Origin: Saccharothrix sp. NRRL B-16348
GTDB taxonomy: Bacteria; Actinomycetota; Actinomycetes; Mycobacteriales; Pseudonocardiaceae
Length of the DNA stretch: 64,000 bases
Assembly: GCF_001280085.1 (NCBI RefSeq)
Contig: NZ_LGED01000147.1
Coordinates: 51,090-115,089, forward strand
Direction of reading: 5' to 3'
Position numbers and translations under genes: made by a program. This document shows positions 31,049 to 38,896 of the stretch, one piece after another (within the stretch, counting starts at the first letter, position 1; each line of letters opens with the position of its first letter). The notes under the pieces were generated by a model that saw nothing but the letters and a program-made list of their open reading frames with translations, searched no databases and was not told the DNA's origin.

Positions 31049-32089
31049 ATGGACGTCGTGGTCATCGGTGCAGGTCAGGCGGGGCTGTCCGCGGCCTACT
31101 TCCTCAAGCGCGCGAACCTCGACCACGTCGTGCTGGACGCCGACGCCGGTCCGGGCGGCGCGTGGCGGCACCGCTGGCCGACGTTGCGGATGGCGACCGT
31201 GCACGGCATCCACGACCTGCCGGGCATGCCGTTCGCCGAACCGGACCCGACCGCGCCCGCCAACGAGGTGCTGCCCGCCTACTTCGCCGACTTCGAACGC
31301 CGCAACGGCATCGAGGTGCGGCGGCCGGTGCGCGTGCACGCCGTCCGCGACCACGACGGCCTGCTGCGCGTGGAGACCGACAGCGGCGTCTGGGAGGCCG
31401 AGGCGCTCGTCAACGCCACCGGCACGTGGACGCGCCCGTTCTGGCCCCGTTATCCCGGCCAGGAGCTCTTCAGGGGCCGTCAGCTGCACTCCTCGCAGTA
31501 CCGGGCGCCGGAGGAGTTCGCCGGGCAGCGCGTGGTCGTGGTCGGCGGCGGCACGTCGGCCGTCCAGCAGCTGCTGGAGATCGACCGGCACGCCGCGGGC
31601 ACGACCTGGGTGACGCGCCGTGAGCCGGAGTTCTTCGACGAGCCGTTCACTCCGGAACTGGGTCGGGCGGTGGTCGCCAAGGTGGAGGACCGCGTCCGCC
31701 GGGGCCTGCCGCCGCGCAGCGTGGTCAGCGTGACCGGCCTGAACCTCACCCCGGCCGTCCGCGAAGCCCTCGGCACGGGCGTGCTGGCCCGCAGGCCGAT
31801 GTTCGACCGGATCACCGAGGACGGCGTCGTCTGGTCCGACGGCACGCACGAGGAGGTCGACGTGATCGTGTGGGCCACGGGGTTCCGCGCCGCCCTCGAC
31901 CACCTCGCCCCGCTGCACCTGCGCGGACCGGGCGGCGGCATCCGGCTGGACGGCACGAGGGTCGTCGCTGACCCGCGCGTGCACCTCGTCGGCTACGGAC
32001 CGTCGGCCAGCACGGTCGGCGCCACCAGGGCGGGCCGTGCGGCGGCGCGGGAGATCAAGACGTCGCTGTCCCGCCGACAGGCCGCCTGA
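31049..32089 (+). CDS. FAD-dependent NAD(P)-binding oxidoreductase (flavoprotein monooxygenase-like)
   Basis: 346 residues. Two dinucleotide folds: VIGAGQAGLSAAYFL at residue 4 (FAD) and VVGGGTSAVQ near 165 (NADPH). The ATGF end motif VWATGFRAALDHL is seen in YUCCA and flavin-monooxygenase relatives. No complete FxGxxxHxxxW fingerprint; FRGRQLHSSQY stands in its place. It may act as an N-oxidase or ferredoxin-type reductase. Its 3' end overlaps the convergent StyA-like gene by 35 bases. Confidence 0.85.
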   Translation: MDVVVIGAGQAGLSAAYFLKRANLDHVVLDADAGPGGAWRHRWPTLRMATVHGIHDLPGMPFAEPDPTAPANEVLPAYFADFERRNGIEVRRPVRVHAVRDHDGLLRVETDSGVWEAEALVNATGTWTRPFWPRYPGQELFRGRQLHSSQYRAPEEFAGQRVVVVGGGTSAVQQLLEIDRHAAGTTWVTRREPEFFDEPFTPELGRAVVAKVEDRVRRGLPPRSVVSVTGLNLTPAVREALGTGVLARRPMFDRITEDGVVWSDGTHEEVDVIVWATGFRAALDHLAPLHLRGPGGGIRLDGTRVVADPRVHLVGYGPSASTVGATRAGRAAAREIKTSLSRRQAA

Positions 32090-33386
32090 ACAGCCGCGAC
32101 GCCTTCTGCGCCAGCAGGTTCGCGCCGACGCCCAGCTTGTACCGGAGCACGTCCAGCTGGCCCACGTTGCGCCTGGCCAGGAACTCCCGGGTGGCCGCGC
32201 CGTCGAAGAACCACGGGAACAGCGACGACGGGTCGTTGAACCCCTCCCACAGCTGCTCGCCGATGTCCTCCCGGCGTGACGCGGCGAGCATCACGGTCTT
32301 CTGCTCGTCGGACAGGGGCGCGAGCAGCCCGTTGGAGAAGTCGCTGGTGTAGCAGCCGCGCTCCCACCACTCGTCGAACCTCTCGGTCAGCCACGACGCG
32401 GTGAACGGCCCGCCGTGCGCGGTCAGCTCCTCGGCGAAGAACCGGGCCATCCGGGTGGCGTTGTTCGCGCCCTGGCCGGCCAGCGGGTCGTTGAGCACGA
32501 CGGCGTCGCCGAGGCCGAGCACGTGCCGCCCGGACGGCAGCACGGCGACCGGCTTGCGCACCACCGGCACGATCTGGCCCTTGATCCAGGTCACCGGGCT
32601 GGTCGGGCGCGCGGGCCGCAGGAACGCCGACTCGTGCGGGAACACGTCGTCCACCACGGTCTTGAGCACGGCCAGGCCCTCGTCGGCCGAGGTCACGTGC
32701 CCGAACAGGTCCGCGCGGCCGCCCGGCTTCGCCTCGACCACGACGCTGCGCGACTCGCCGACGTCCTTGTCGTGGAACGGGATCCAGAACACCTCCAGCG
32801 TGCCCGGCAGGAACGAGAACACGCCTTCCCGGTGCTCGGGCCGTGCCGCCAGGTCGTACTCGTGGATGTTGATCATGAACAGGCTGCGCTGCGGCTCCGA
32901 GTGCACCGACCGCGCCGGATCGCGCTCGAACAGGCCGGTCAGCGACTGGTGCCCGGCCGTGACGACCACCAGGTCGTGCGAGGCGGCCAGCCGGTCCAGC
33001 TCGTCCACGTCGACCGTGCCGATCACCACCGACACGCCTCGTGACTTCAGCTCCTCCAGCCCGGCGGAGAACTTCAACCGCTGGTCGACGGCCAGCGCGG
33101 GCTTGCGCAGCGGCGCGTCGACCGAGAACGCCAGCGAGCGGTCGTCCGTGAACAGGTCGAGGTGGATGCGCCGCATCCGGGACGCCTCGGGCCAGAAGTC
33201 CAGGCCCAGCTCAGCCTCGTACTCGACCTGGTCGCCGAACAGGCAGGCGGTCGGCCGGCCGCGGTCGCAGAGGTGGTCTTCCGCCGTCCGATCGGAGTAG
33301 AGCGTGACCCCCCATCCGGCGCGTAAGAGCGCCGCCGACAACACCAGACCCGCTTGACCTGCACCGATGACCGCTATTGTGCCCAC
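32055..33386 (-). CDS. Styrene-monooxygenase-like FAD enzyme (StyA family)
   Basis: 443 residues. The N-terminal FAD fold IAVIGAGQAGLVLSAALLR with YSDRTAED, together with the DPLAGQGANNATR block, matches the styrene/indole monooxygenase group that takes FADH2 from a separate reductase. No StyB-type reductase gene is adjacent. Start chosen at GTG 33386, where the family N-terminus begins; ATG at 33410 would add eight residues. It is divergent from the sensor kinase (68-base gap). Confidence 0.82.
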   Translation of the reverse strand: MGTIAVIGAGQAGLVLSAALLRAGWGVTLYSDRTAEDHLCDRGRPTACLFGDQVEYEAELGLDFWPEASRMRRIHLDLFTDDRSLAFSVDAPLRKPALAVDQRLKFSAGLEELKSRGVSVVIGTVDVDELDRLAASHDLVVVTAGHQSLTGLFERDPARSVHSEPQRSLFMINIHEYDLAARPEHREGVFSFLPGTLEVFWIPFHDKDVGESRSVVVEAKPGGRADLFGHVTSADEGLAVLKTVVDDVFPHESAFLRPARPTSPVTWIKGQIVPVVRKPVAVLPSGRHVLGLGDAVVLNDPLAGQGANNATRMARFFAEELTAHGGPFTASWLTERFDEWWERGCYTSDFSNGLLAPLSDEQKTVMLAASRREDIGEQLWEGFNDPSSLFPWFFDGAATREFLARRNVGQLDVLRYKLGVGANLLAQKASRLFRRPVGGTATS

Positions 33387-33454
33387 GCCCCAAATCCTCG
33401 GTAGAGGCATGTGCGATCGCCAATAGCACAATCGGGTCGACTAGCCTCGATCTG

Positions 33455-34528
33455 GTGCACAGGGGGTTGCGCGCTGTGGCCGGACTGGTGCTCGGCTTCG
33501 GTTCGGCGCTGGTGGATCTGTTCGTGGTCGCGTTCGTCCGGAAGGCGGCCGTCGCGGTCGCCGGGCTGGAACGGCGGCGGCTGCGGTCGTTCCTCGGCGT
33601 CGACAGCGCCGAGCCGACGCGGGAGCAGGCGGTGCGCTACCTGGCCGTGCGCGCGCCGGTGGGCCTGTTCGGCGGGTTCGTGCTGGCCTGGCTGTTCTAC
33701 GGGCTCGCGATGGGCGTCATCGTCGTCTACCGGCTGTTCGCCGGCGGCCCGCGCAGCGGCCTCGACCCGTCCGACGACTGGACCGCGTTCCTGTGGACGG
33801 GGCTGATCGGCGTCGTCCTGCTCTACATCGAGGTGCAGGGCATCATCGGCGTGGTCGCGCTGGAGGGGAAAGTCGCCCGGCGCTGGCTCGGCCCGAGCGA
33901 GGCCGAGCTGCTGCGCCTGCGCATCGACGAGCTGGCCGAGAGCCGGGCGGGCATCGTGGCCGCCGTCGACGCCGAGCGCAGGCGCATCGAACGCGACCTG
34001 CACGACGGCGTGCAGCAGCGGCTGGTCGCGCTGGGCATGCTGCTCGGCCGCGCCCGCCGCAACCCCGACCACGCCGACGACCTGCTGGCGCAGGCGCACG
34101 AGGAGTCCCGGCACGTGCTGGAGGACCTGCGGGAGGTGGCCTGGCGGGTCTACCCGGCGGCGCTGGACTCGTTGGGCCTGGTCGAGGCGTTGGAGGCGGT
34201 GGCGGACCGGTCCGCGATCCCGGTGCGGATCCGGTGCGCGCCCCTGACCGCGGCGTCGCAGGTGGAGACCGCGGTGTACTTCGTGGTCTGCGAGGCGGTG
34301 ACGAACGCGGCCAAGCACTCGGGTGCGACCATGATCGGCGTGGACATCACCGAGGAGGCGGGCGCGGTGCGGGTGCGGGTCGTGGACGACGGCGTCGGGG
34401 GAGCGGACCCGGCGGGCGGCGGGCTGGCCGGCCTGTCCCGGCGGGTGCTCGCGCTGGACGGCACGTTCGACGTGACGAGCCCGGTCGGCGGTCCCACGGT
34501 GATCACCGCGGACGTGCCGTGCGGGTGA
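33455..34528 (+). CDS. Membrane sensor histidine kinase (NarL-type system)
   Basis: 357 residues. N-terminal region with three membrane segments (about 8-28, 71-93 and 112-135), a short linker, then a HisKA_3 domain with phospho-acceptor His183 in ERDLHDGVQQRL, and an HATPase domain with ITNAAKH-like VTNAAKH and DDGVGG. It senses an unknown signal and phosphorylates the regulator encoded next. GTG start (VHRGLRAVAG); an earlier ATG would overlap the divergent gene. Overlaps its partner by 10 bases. Confidence 0.9.
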   Translation: MHRGLRAVAGLVLGFGSALVDLFVVAFVRKAAVAVAGLERRRLRSFLGVDSAEPTREQAVRYLAVRAPVGLFGGFVLAWLFYGLAMGVIVVYRLFAGGPRSGLDPSDDWTAFLWTGLIGVVLLYIEVQGIIGVVALEGKVARRWLGPSEAELLRLRIDELAESRAGIVAAVDAERRRIERDLHDGVQQRLVALGMLLGRARRNPDHADDLLAQAHEESRHVLEDLREVAWRVYPAALDSLGLVEALEAVADRSAIPVRIRCAPLTAASQVETAVYFVVCEAVTNAAKHSGATMIGVDITEEAGAVRVRVVDDGVGGADPAGGGLAGLSRRVLALDGTFDVTSPVGGPTVITADVPCG

Positions 34529-35157
34529 TCCTGGCCGAGGACTCGACGTTGCTGCGCGAAGGGCTGGTGCGGCTGCTGGTCGAGGAGGGCCACGACGTGC
34601 TCGCCGCCGTCGGTGACGCGGAAGCCCTGATCAGCGCCGTGGCGGCGCACCGGCCGGACGTCGTGGTGACCGACGTGCGGATGCCGCCGACGAACTCCGA
34701 CGAGGGGCTGAAGGCCGCGCTGGAGATCCGCAGGCGGTTCCCCGGCGTCGGCGTGCTGGTGCTGTCGCAGTACGTCGAGCAGCGCTACGCCGTCGACCTG
34801 CTCACCGAGCACGCCGACGGCGTGGGCTACCTGCTCAAGGACCGGGTGGTCCAGGTGGAGGAGTTCCTGGACGCGCTGCGCCGGGTCGGCGCGGGCGACG
34901 TGGCGTTCGACCCGGAGGTGGTGCGGCGGCTGCTCGCCCGCACGACCCACCCGCTCGACGTGCTGACCGAACGGGAGCGCCAGGTGTTGGCGCACATGGC
35001 CGAGGGCCACACGAACAACGCGATCGCGTCCCGCCTGCACGTGTCGCGCAGCGCGGTGGAGAAGCACATCAACTCGATCTTCGACAAGCTCGGCTTGTCC
35101 GATGTGGACGGTTACAGCAGGCGGGTGCTGGCGATCCTGCGCTACCTGCGGGCCTGA
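34519..35157 (+). CDS. NarL/LuxR-family response regulator
   Basis: 212 residues. Receiver domain with phospho-acceptor Asp52 (VVVTDVRMPPT) and Lys in YLLKDRV, then a LuxR-type helix-turn-helix (LTERERQVLAHMAEGHTNNAIASRL, recognition helix SRSAVEKHINSIF). Cognate of the preceding kinase. GTG start inside the kinase gene. The target genes are unknown; the divergent StyA-like gene is a reasonable candidate. Convergent overlap of 16 bases with DedA. Confidence 0.92.
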   Translation: MRVILAEDSTLLREGLVRLLVEEGHDVLAAVGDAEALISAVAAHRPDVVVTDVRMPPTNSDEGLKAALEIRRRFPGVGVLVLSQYVEQRYAVDLLTEHADGVGYLLKDRVVQVEEFLDALRRVGAGDVAFDPEVVRRLLARTTHPLDVLTERERQVLAHMAEGHTNNAIASRLHVSRSAVEKHINSIFDKLGLSDVDGYSRRVLAILRYLRA

Positions 35158-35771
35158 GCCTCCTCGTCCCGCTTCTTCTTCTGCGTCACGCGCGACACCA
35201 CGAACCAGCCGACGGCCAGCACGACCAGTCCGATCACGACCTTCGACACGATGCCCATGTACTGCTCGACGAGGTGGTAGTTCGCGCCGAGCACGTACCC
35301 GGCGAGGATGAGCGCGGTGTTCCAGATCAGGCTGCCCGCGGCGGTCAGCAGCACGAAACCGGGCAACGGCATCCGCTCCACGCCCGCCGGGATCGAGATG
35401 AGGCTGCGGAAGATCGGCACCATCCGGCCGAAGAACACCGTCGCCTTGCCGTGCCGGGCGAACCACTCCTCCGTCCGGTCCACATCGGACACCTTGACCA
35501 GCGGCAGCCGTTGTGCGACGGCCCTGATCCGGTCACGGCCGAGCAGCGCGCCCAGGTAGTACAGCGCGAGCGCGCCGGCGACCGACCCGGTGGTGGTCCA
35601 CACGATCGCGCCGAGCAGGCTCATCCCGCCCTGGCTCGCGGTGAAGCCGGCCAGCGGCAGGAACAGCTCGCTCGGCAGTGGTGGGAAGAGGTTCTCCAGC
35701 GCGATCGCGATCCCGGCGCCGGGCGCGCCGAGCGCTTCCATCAGGTCGGTGACCCACGAGACGACATCCAT
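35142..35771 (-). CDS. DedA-family membrane protein
   Basis: 209 residues, five to six hydrophobic segments. Family signs are ENLFPPLPSELFLPLAGF and the FFGRMVPIFRSLISIPAG block with its conserved Arg. DedA proteins are flippase-like and support envelope lipid recycling and membrane potential. Its 3' end overlaps the response regulator on the other strand. Confidence 0.92.
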   Translation of the reverse strand: MDVVSWVTDLMEALGAPGAGIAIALENLFPPLPSELFLPLAGFTASQGGMSLLGAIVWTTTGSVAGALALYYLGALLGRDRIRAVAQRLPLVKVSDVDRTEEWFARHGKATVFFGRMVPIFRSLISIPAGVERMPLPGFVLLTAAGSLIWNTALILAGYVLGANYHLVEQYMGIVSKVVIGLVVLAVGWFVVSRVTQKKKRDEEAQARR

Positions 35772-35839
35772 GATCCCAAGTTACGAACGCGCCGACACCG
35801 CCACCATGAAGCCGACCGCACACCGGGGTGTGGAAAACC

Positions 35840-36274
35840 TCAGTTCCCGGCCGCGGCGTGCGCGGCGAGACCCTTGGCGTACCGCGTGATCACGGCTTGG
35901 AGCACCACGCGGTAGAACCACCCCGTCCCGGGCGTCTTCGGCTCGAACGACGAGTGCCAGCGGATCGCCGTGCCGCCGCCGTCCGGCGCGAGGTCGATGA
36001 ACGCCTGGTAGTCGCGAATGGCGAGACCCGACAGCAGGACGTAACCCACCCGCCGGTTCGGCGTCAGTTCGACGACCTCCTCCCTCGTGAGCGCCTTGCG
36101 GCCTTTGTTGTGGAATACCCGGACCTCGCCGACGCCATTCGCGTCACCCGCGCGTTCCCGCTCGTACCGCACCACCGGCGACCACTCGGGCCACGTCGAA
36201 CTGTCCGCGGCCAGGCGGTAAACCTCTGCCGGCGGCGCCTCGCTGCGCACGTGGACGTCCACTCTCTGTACCAT
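35840..36274 (-). CDS. SRPBCC (START-like) family protein
   Basis: 144 residues from the ATG chosen. A polyketide-cyclase/START-like barrel: VRSEAPPAEVYRLAADSSTWPEWSPV is the classic start, with WHSSFEPKTPGTGWFYR near the end. Such proteins bind hydrophobic ligands. An ATG nine bases upstream is also open. Both starts are covered by the operator region, so the divergent TetR protein almost certainly controls it. Confidence 0.85.
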   Translation of the reverse strand: MVQRVDVHVRSEAPPAEVYRLAADSSTWPEWSPVVRYERERAGDANGVGEVRVFHNKGRKALTREEVVELTPNRRVGYVLLSGLAIRDYQAFIDLAPDGGGTAIRWHSSFEPKTPGTGWFYRVVLQAVITRYAKGLAAHAAAGN

Positions 36275-36300
36275 GCGGTACATGTACCATCTGGTACATG
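36267..36300. promoter_or_regulatory. Double TetR operator containing both start codons
   Basis: Two overlapping palindromes: TGTACC-ATGC-GGTACA (36267-36282) and CATGTACCATCTGGTACATG (36281-36300, 9-bp arms, 2-base spacer). The TetR ATG is the last three bases of the second. The alternative SRPBCC ATG (36281-36283, minus strand) is its first three, and the chosen SRPBCC ATG lies in the first palindrome. Autoregulation by the TetR protein is the obvious reading. Confidence 0.8.
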
Positions 36301-36849
36301 CCGGAACAAGGGGCTTCCCGGGAACGCCTGCTCGCCGCCGTGGTCGACCACCTGGCCGAGCACGGCCTGGCCGGCGTGAGCCTGCGCCGCCTCGCCGAGG
36401 CCGCGGGCACGAGCCACCGCATGCTCATCTACCACTTCGGCTCCATGGAGGGCCTGCTGGTCGAGGTCGTGCGGCTGGTCGAGGAGCGGCAACGCGCCGT
36501 GCTGGCCTCCCTGCCGACCGACGACCCGGCGGAGGCCGCGCGCGCGTTCTGGCGCACGCTCACCGACCCGTCCCTGCGCGCCCACGAACGCCTGTTCTTC
36601 GAGCTCTACGCCCAAGCCGCCCAGGGCCGCCCCGGCACCACACCGCTGCTGGACGGCATCGTCACCGACTGGCTCGAACCGGTCGCCGCCATCCAGCGCA
36701 CCCTGGGCCACCCGCCCGACGTCGCCGACGCCCGCGCCCGCCTGGGCCTGGCCGTCGCCCGCGGCCTCCTCCTGGACCTGATCGCCACCGACGACCTCCC
36801 CGCCGTCAACGCCGCCATGGACCACTTCATCACCCTGATGACCTCTTAA
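36298..36849 (+). CDS. TetR-family transcriptional regulator
   Basis: 183 residues. N-terminal helix-turn-helix (LLAAVVDHLAEHGLAGVSLR then GTSHRMLIYHFGSMEGLL). The C-terminal domain has the LFFELYAQAAQGRPG feature of TetR_C ligand-binding domains. It is divergent from the SRPBCC gene and its start codon is in a palindromic operator. It may sense the ligand handled by the SRPBCC protein. Followed by array E. Confidence 0.9.
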   Translation: MPEQGASRERLLAAVVDHLAEHGLAGVSLRRLAEAAGTSHRMLIYHFGSMEGLLVEVVRLVEERQRAVLASLPTDDPAEAARAFWRTLTDPSLRAHERLFFELYAQAAQGRPGTTPLLDGIVTDWLEPVAAIQRTLGHPPDVADARARLGLAVARGLLLDLIATDDLPAVNAAMDHFITLMTS

Positions 36850-36858
36850 CCCTCGAGA

Positions 36859-37032
36859 GTCCTACGTTCAGAACGCGCGTGTCCTACGTTCGCGTCGCGC
36901 GTGTCCTACGTTCAGAACACCTGAATTCAACGCTCAGGCGCGCCGGCGGAGGTTCGCGAGCGTTGAACTCAGGTGCCGTGAACGTAGGACTCTCGAGGCG
37001 TGGACGTAGGACTCTCGCGGGGGACGTAGGAT
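36859..37032. repeat. 22-base-period intergenic array E (4 forward + 4 reverse units)
   Basis: Between TetR and CobW genes, both on the plus strand. Forward words start at 36859, 36881, 36903 (GTCCTACGTTC) and 36925 (ATTCAACGCTC); reverse words at 36958, 36980, 37002 and 37022. Mirror centre 36946.5. The outermost reverse unit is displaced by two bases and degenerate, and merges into the ribosome-site region of the next gene. Confidence 0.93.
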
Positions 37033-37040
37033 CGGTCGGC

Positions 37041-37991
37041 GTGAAGCGGATCCCGGTGGTCGTGGTGGCGGGGTTCCTCGGCTCCGGCAAGACGACGTTG
37101 CTCAACCACCTGCTCGGCGGCAGCCGGGGCACGCGGGTCGGGGTGGTGGTCAACGACTTCGGCGCCATCGGCATCGACGCGATGAGCGTGGCCGGGCAGG
37201 TCGACTCCACCGTGTCGCTGAGCAACGGGTGCCTGTGCTGCGCCGTGGACGTGAGCGAACTCGACGAGATGCTGGCCAAGCTCGACTCGCTGGTGGACGT
37301 CATCGTCATCGAGGCGAGCGGCCTGGCCGAACCGCAGGCCATGGCACGGATGGTGCTCGCGAGCGAGAACCCGCGCCTGACGTACGGCGGCCTGGTGCTG
37401 CTGGTCGACGCGGCGGAGTTCCCCGACGACCTGGCCAGGCACGTGCGCGTGGCGGACCTGGTGGTGCTGAACAAGGTCGACCGCGTCACGGACCCGGCGG
37501 CGCTCGCGGCCGAGATCGACCGGCTCAAGCCGGGCGTGCCCGTGGTCCGGTCGTCGTTCGGCCGCGTCGACCCGGCCCTGCTGTTCGACCCACGCCCGCG
37601 CGAGCGGTTCGGCCAGCTGTCGTTCGAGGACCTGCTCGACGAAGAGCACGACCACGTGCGCTACGACAGCGTGGAGTTCACCGGCGGCGCGATGAACCCG
37701 TTGCGGCTCATGGCGTTCCTCGACGCGCGACCCAAGGGCCTGTACCGGATCAAGGGCTTCGTGCGGTTCGACGTGCCCGGCCACCGGCAGCGGTTCAGCC
37801 TGCACACCGTGGGCGCGTTCCTGCGGTTCGAACGCTCGGCGTGGCCGGGACCGCGGCGCACCGAACTCGTCCTGATCGGCACGGGCCTCGACGTCGCCGC
37901 GATCCGCGCCGACCTGGCCGCCTGCGAGGAGCCGGACCCGGCCGCCGTCGACCCGCAGTCGATGCTGGAAGTCCTGCGCTACACGGCGTGA
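37041..37991 (+). CDS. CobW/COG0523-family GTPase (metal chaperone)
   Basis: 316 residues. G3E GTPase: Walker A GFLGSGKTT (residues 11-19), the metal-binding GCLCC (Cys64, 66 and 67), NKVD, and a C-terminal CobW domain (LYRIKGFVRF). Members deliver zinc or cobalt to target enzymes. No Zur box or cobalamin riboswitch is visible upstream; instead array E ends nine bases before the GTG start, so its promoter must lie inside or before the array. Confidence 0.9.
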   Translation: MKRIPVVVVAGFLGSGKTTLLNHLLGGSRGTRVGVVVNDFGAIGIDAMSVAGQVDSTVSLSNGCLCCAVDVSELDEMLAKLDSLVDVIVIEASGLAEPQAMARMVLASENPRLTYGGLVLLVDAAEFPDDLARHVRVADLVVLNKVDRVTDPAALAAEIDRLKPGVPVVRSSFGRVDPALLFDPRPRERFGQLSFEDLLDEEHDHVRYDSVEFTGGAMNPLRLMAFLDARPKGLYRIKGFVRFDVPGHRQRFSLHTVGAFLRFERSAWPGPRRTELVLIGTGLDVAAIRADLAACEEPDPAAVDPQSMLEVLRYTA

Positions 37992-38001
37992 GCGACCCGC
38001 G

Positions 38002-38030
38002 GGCCCTCGGCGCCGGGAACGCCGAGGGCC
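38002..38030 (+). terminator. Terminator after the CobW gene
   Basis: 11-bp perfect stem (GGCCCTCGGCG / CGCCGAGGGCC) with a 7-base loop, ten bases after the stop and before the 3' end of the oppositely oriented tRNA. Confidence 0.85.
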
Positions 38031-38044
38031 GTCGGTGGATGACG

Positions 38045-38118
38045 TGGGCTCGGAGAGACTCGAACTCTCACTGGCACGGACCTAAACCGTGTGCCTCTGC
38101 CAATTGGGCTACGAGCCC
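38045..38118 (-). tRNA. tRNA with anticodon UAG and short variable arm
   Basis: Complete cloverleaf: 7-bp acceptor (GGGCTCG/CGAGCCC), short D stem (3 bp plus a mismatch), 5-bp anticodon stem (CACGG/CCGTG) with loop TTTAGGT, variable loop CCAGT of five bases, and T arm GAGAG-TTCGAGT-CTCTC. The discriminator is A; CCA is not encoded. The anticodon reads CUA (Leu), but bacterial tRNA-Leu has a long variable arm, which is absent. Its amino acid is therefore uncertain. The 5' ten bases overlap the end of the next upstream gene. Confidence 0.85.
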
Positions 38119-38552
38119 GTCGGCGCAAGCTTATCGGCAGGCTTCAGCAGCCCGATGCCGAGGGACACCACGCCCGCCGCCAGGCTCAGGCCGCCGAGGT
38201 AGAGCAGCACGATCAGGCCGTTCGCCCGCGTCACGCCCTCGCCCATGGCGGAGAAGAAGAACCCGGCGGGCATGAGGATCGCGGCGACCGGCACGCCGAG
38301 CCGGGTCACCCAGCCCCACGGCCCGCGTACGTCCGCCGCGTCGGCGTACAGCAGGCACACCAGCCCGAGGATCAGCAGCACGCCGGCGTGCGCGTGACCG
38401 GCGCGGAAGAACGACTGCTGGAACTCGGTCAGCTCCACCTCGCCCTGCGCCACGGTGGTCAGGAACCGACCGCCGAACTCGACGCCGACGACGCTCGGCA
38501 ACAGCACGCCCGCCAGTCGACGGGACGCGGGTGACAACCGGATGGCGGCCAT
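38109..38552 (-). CDS. Four-helix membrane protein, function unknown
   Basis: 147 residues, four membrane helices. FFRAGHAHAGVLLILGL carries a His-x-His pair in the first loop, and FFFSAMGEGVTRAN lies between helices three and four. I do not recognise a named family. ATG follows GGAGGAG. The last three codons and the TAG stop lie inside the tRNA acceptor/D-arm sequence, so gene and tRNA share bases and perhaps a transcript. Confidence 0.8.
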   Translation of the reverse strand: MAAIRLSPASRRLAGVLLPSVVGVEFGGRFLTTVAQGEVELTEFQQSFFRAGHAHAGVLLILGLVCLLYADAADVRGPWGWVTRLGVPVAAILMPAGFFFSAMGEGVTRANGLIVLLYLGGLSLAAGVVSLGIGLLKPADKLAPTGS

Positions 38553-38667
38553 GACGCTCCTCCACTTGAATGGAAACAGCGTTATAGAAGCACCCGTCGG
38601 CCGGTCAGGTCAACGTGGTTCCCGCGTCTCAACTACGGTTGTGACCAAGGAGCAGGTAGGAGGAGAT

Positions 38668-38889
38668 GTGGCCCGCGATCCCGACACCATCCAGCGCGAG
38701 ATCGAGCAGGCTCGTGACGCGCTGGCCGTGACCCTCGACGAGCTGGGGACGAGGGCGAATCCCCAGCGCTTCGTCGAGTCCGGCAAGGAGAGCGTGCGCG
38801 CGAAGCTCGACGAACCCAAGGTCCGGTACTCGCTGATCGCGGTGGCCGTGCTCATCGGGTTCGCCTTGCTGCGCAAGCTGTTCCGCTGA
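38668..38889 (+). CDS. DUF3618 membrane-anchored small protein
   Basis: 73 residues. An acidic/basic amphipathic N-terminal region (DPDTIQREIEQARDALAVTL, then ELGTRANPQRFVESGK) and one C-terminal membrane helix. It belongs to the DUF3618 group of actinobacteria. The GTG at 38668 follows AGGAGGAG; an in-frame GTG at 38641 would add nine residues. Function unknown. Confidence 0.82.
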   Translation: MARDPDTIQREIEQARDALAVTLDELGTRANPQRFVESGKESVRAKLDEPKVRYSLIAVAVLIGFALLRKLFR

Positions 38890-38896
38890 AGGTGCG

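Noticed and set aside
29917..33386. A natural-product cluster around the three flavin enzymes
   Set aside because: No synthase, synthetase, carrier protein or transporter accompanies them.
36850..37040. Zur box or cobalamin riboswitch before the CobW gene
   Set aside because: The region is fully occupied by array E; no TGAAAATGATTTTCA-like site or B12-box was seen.
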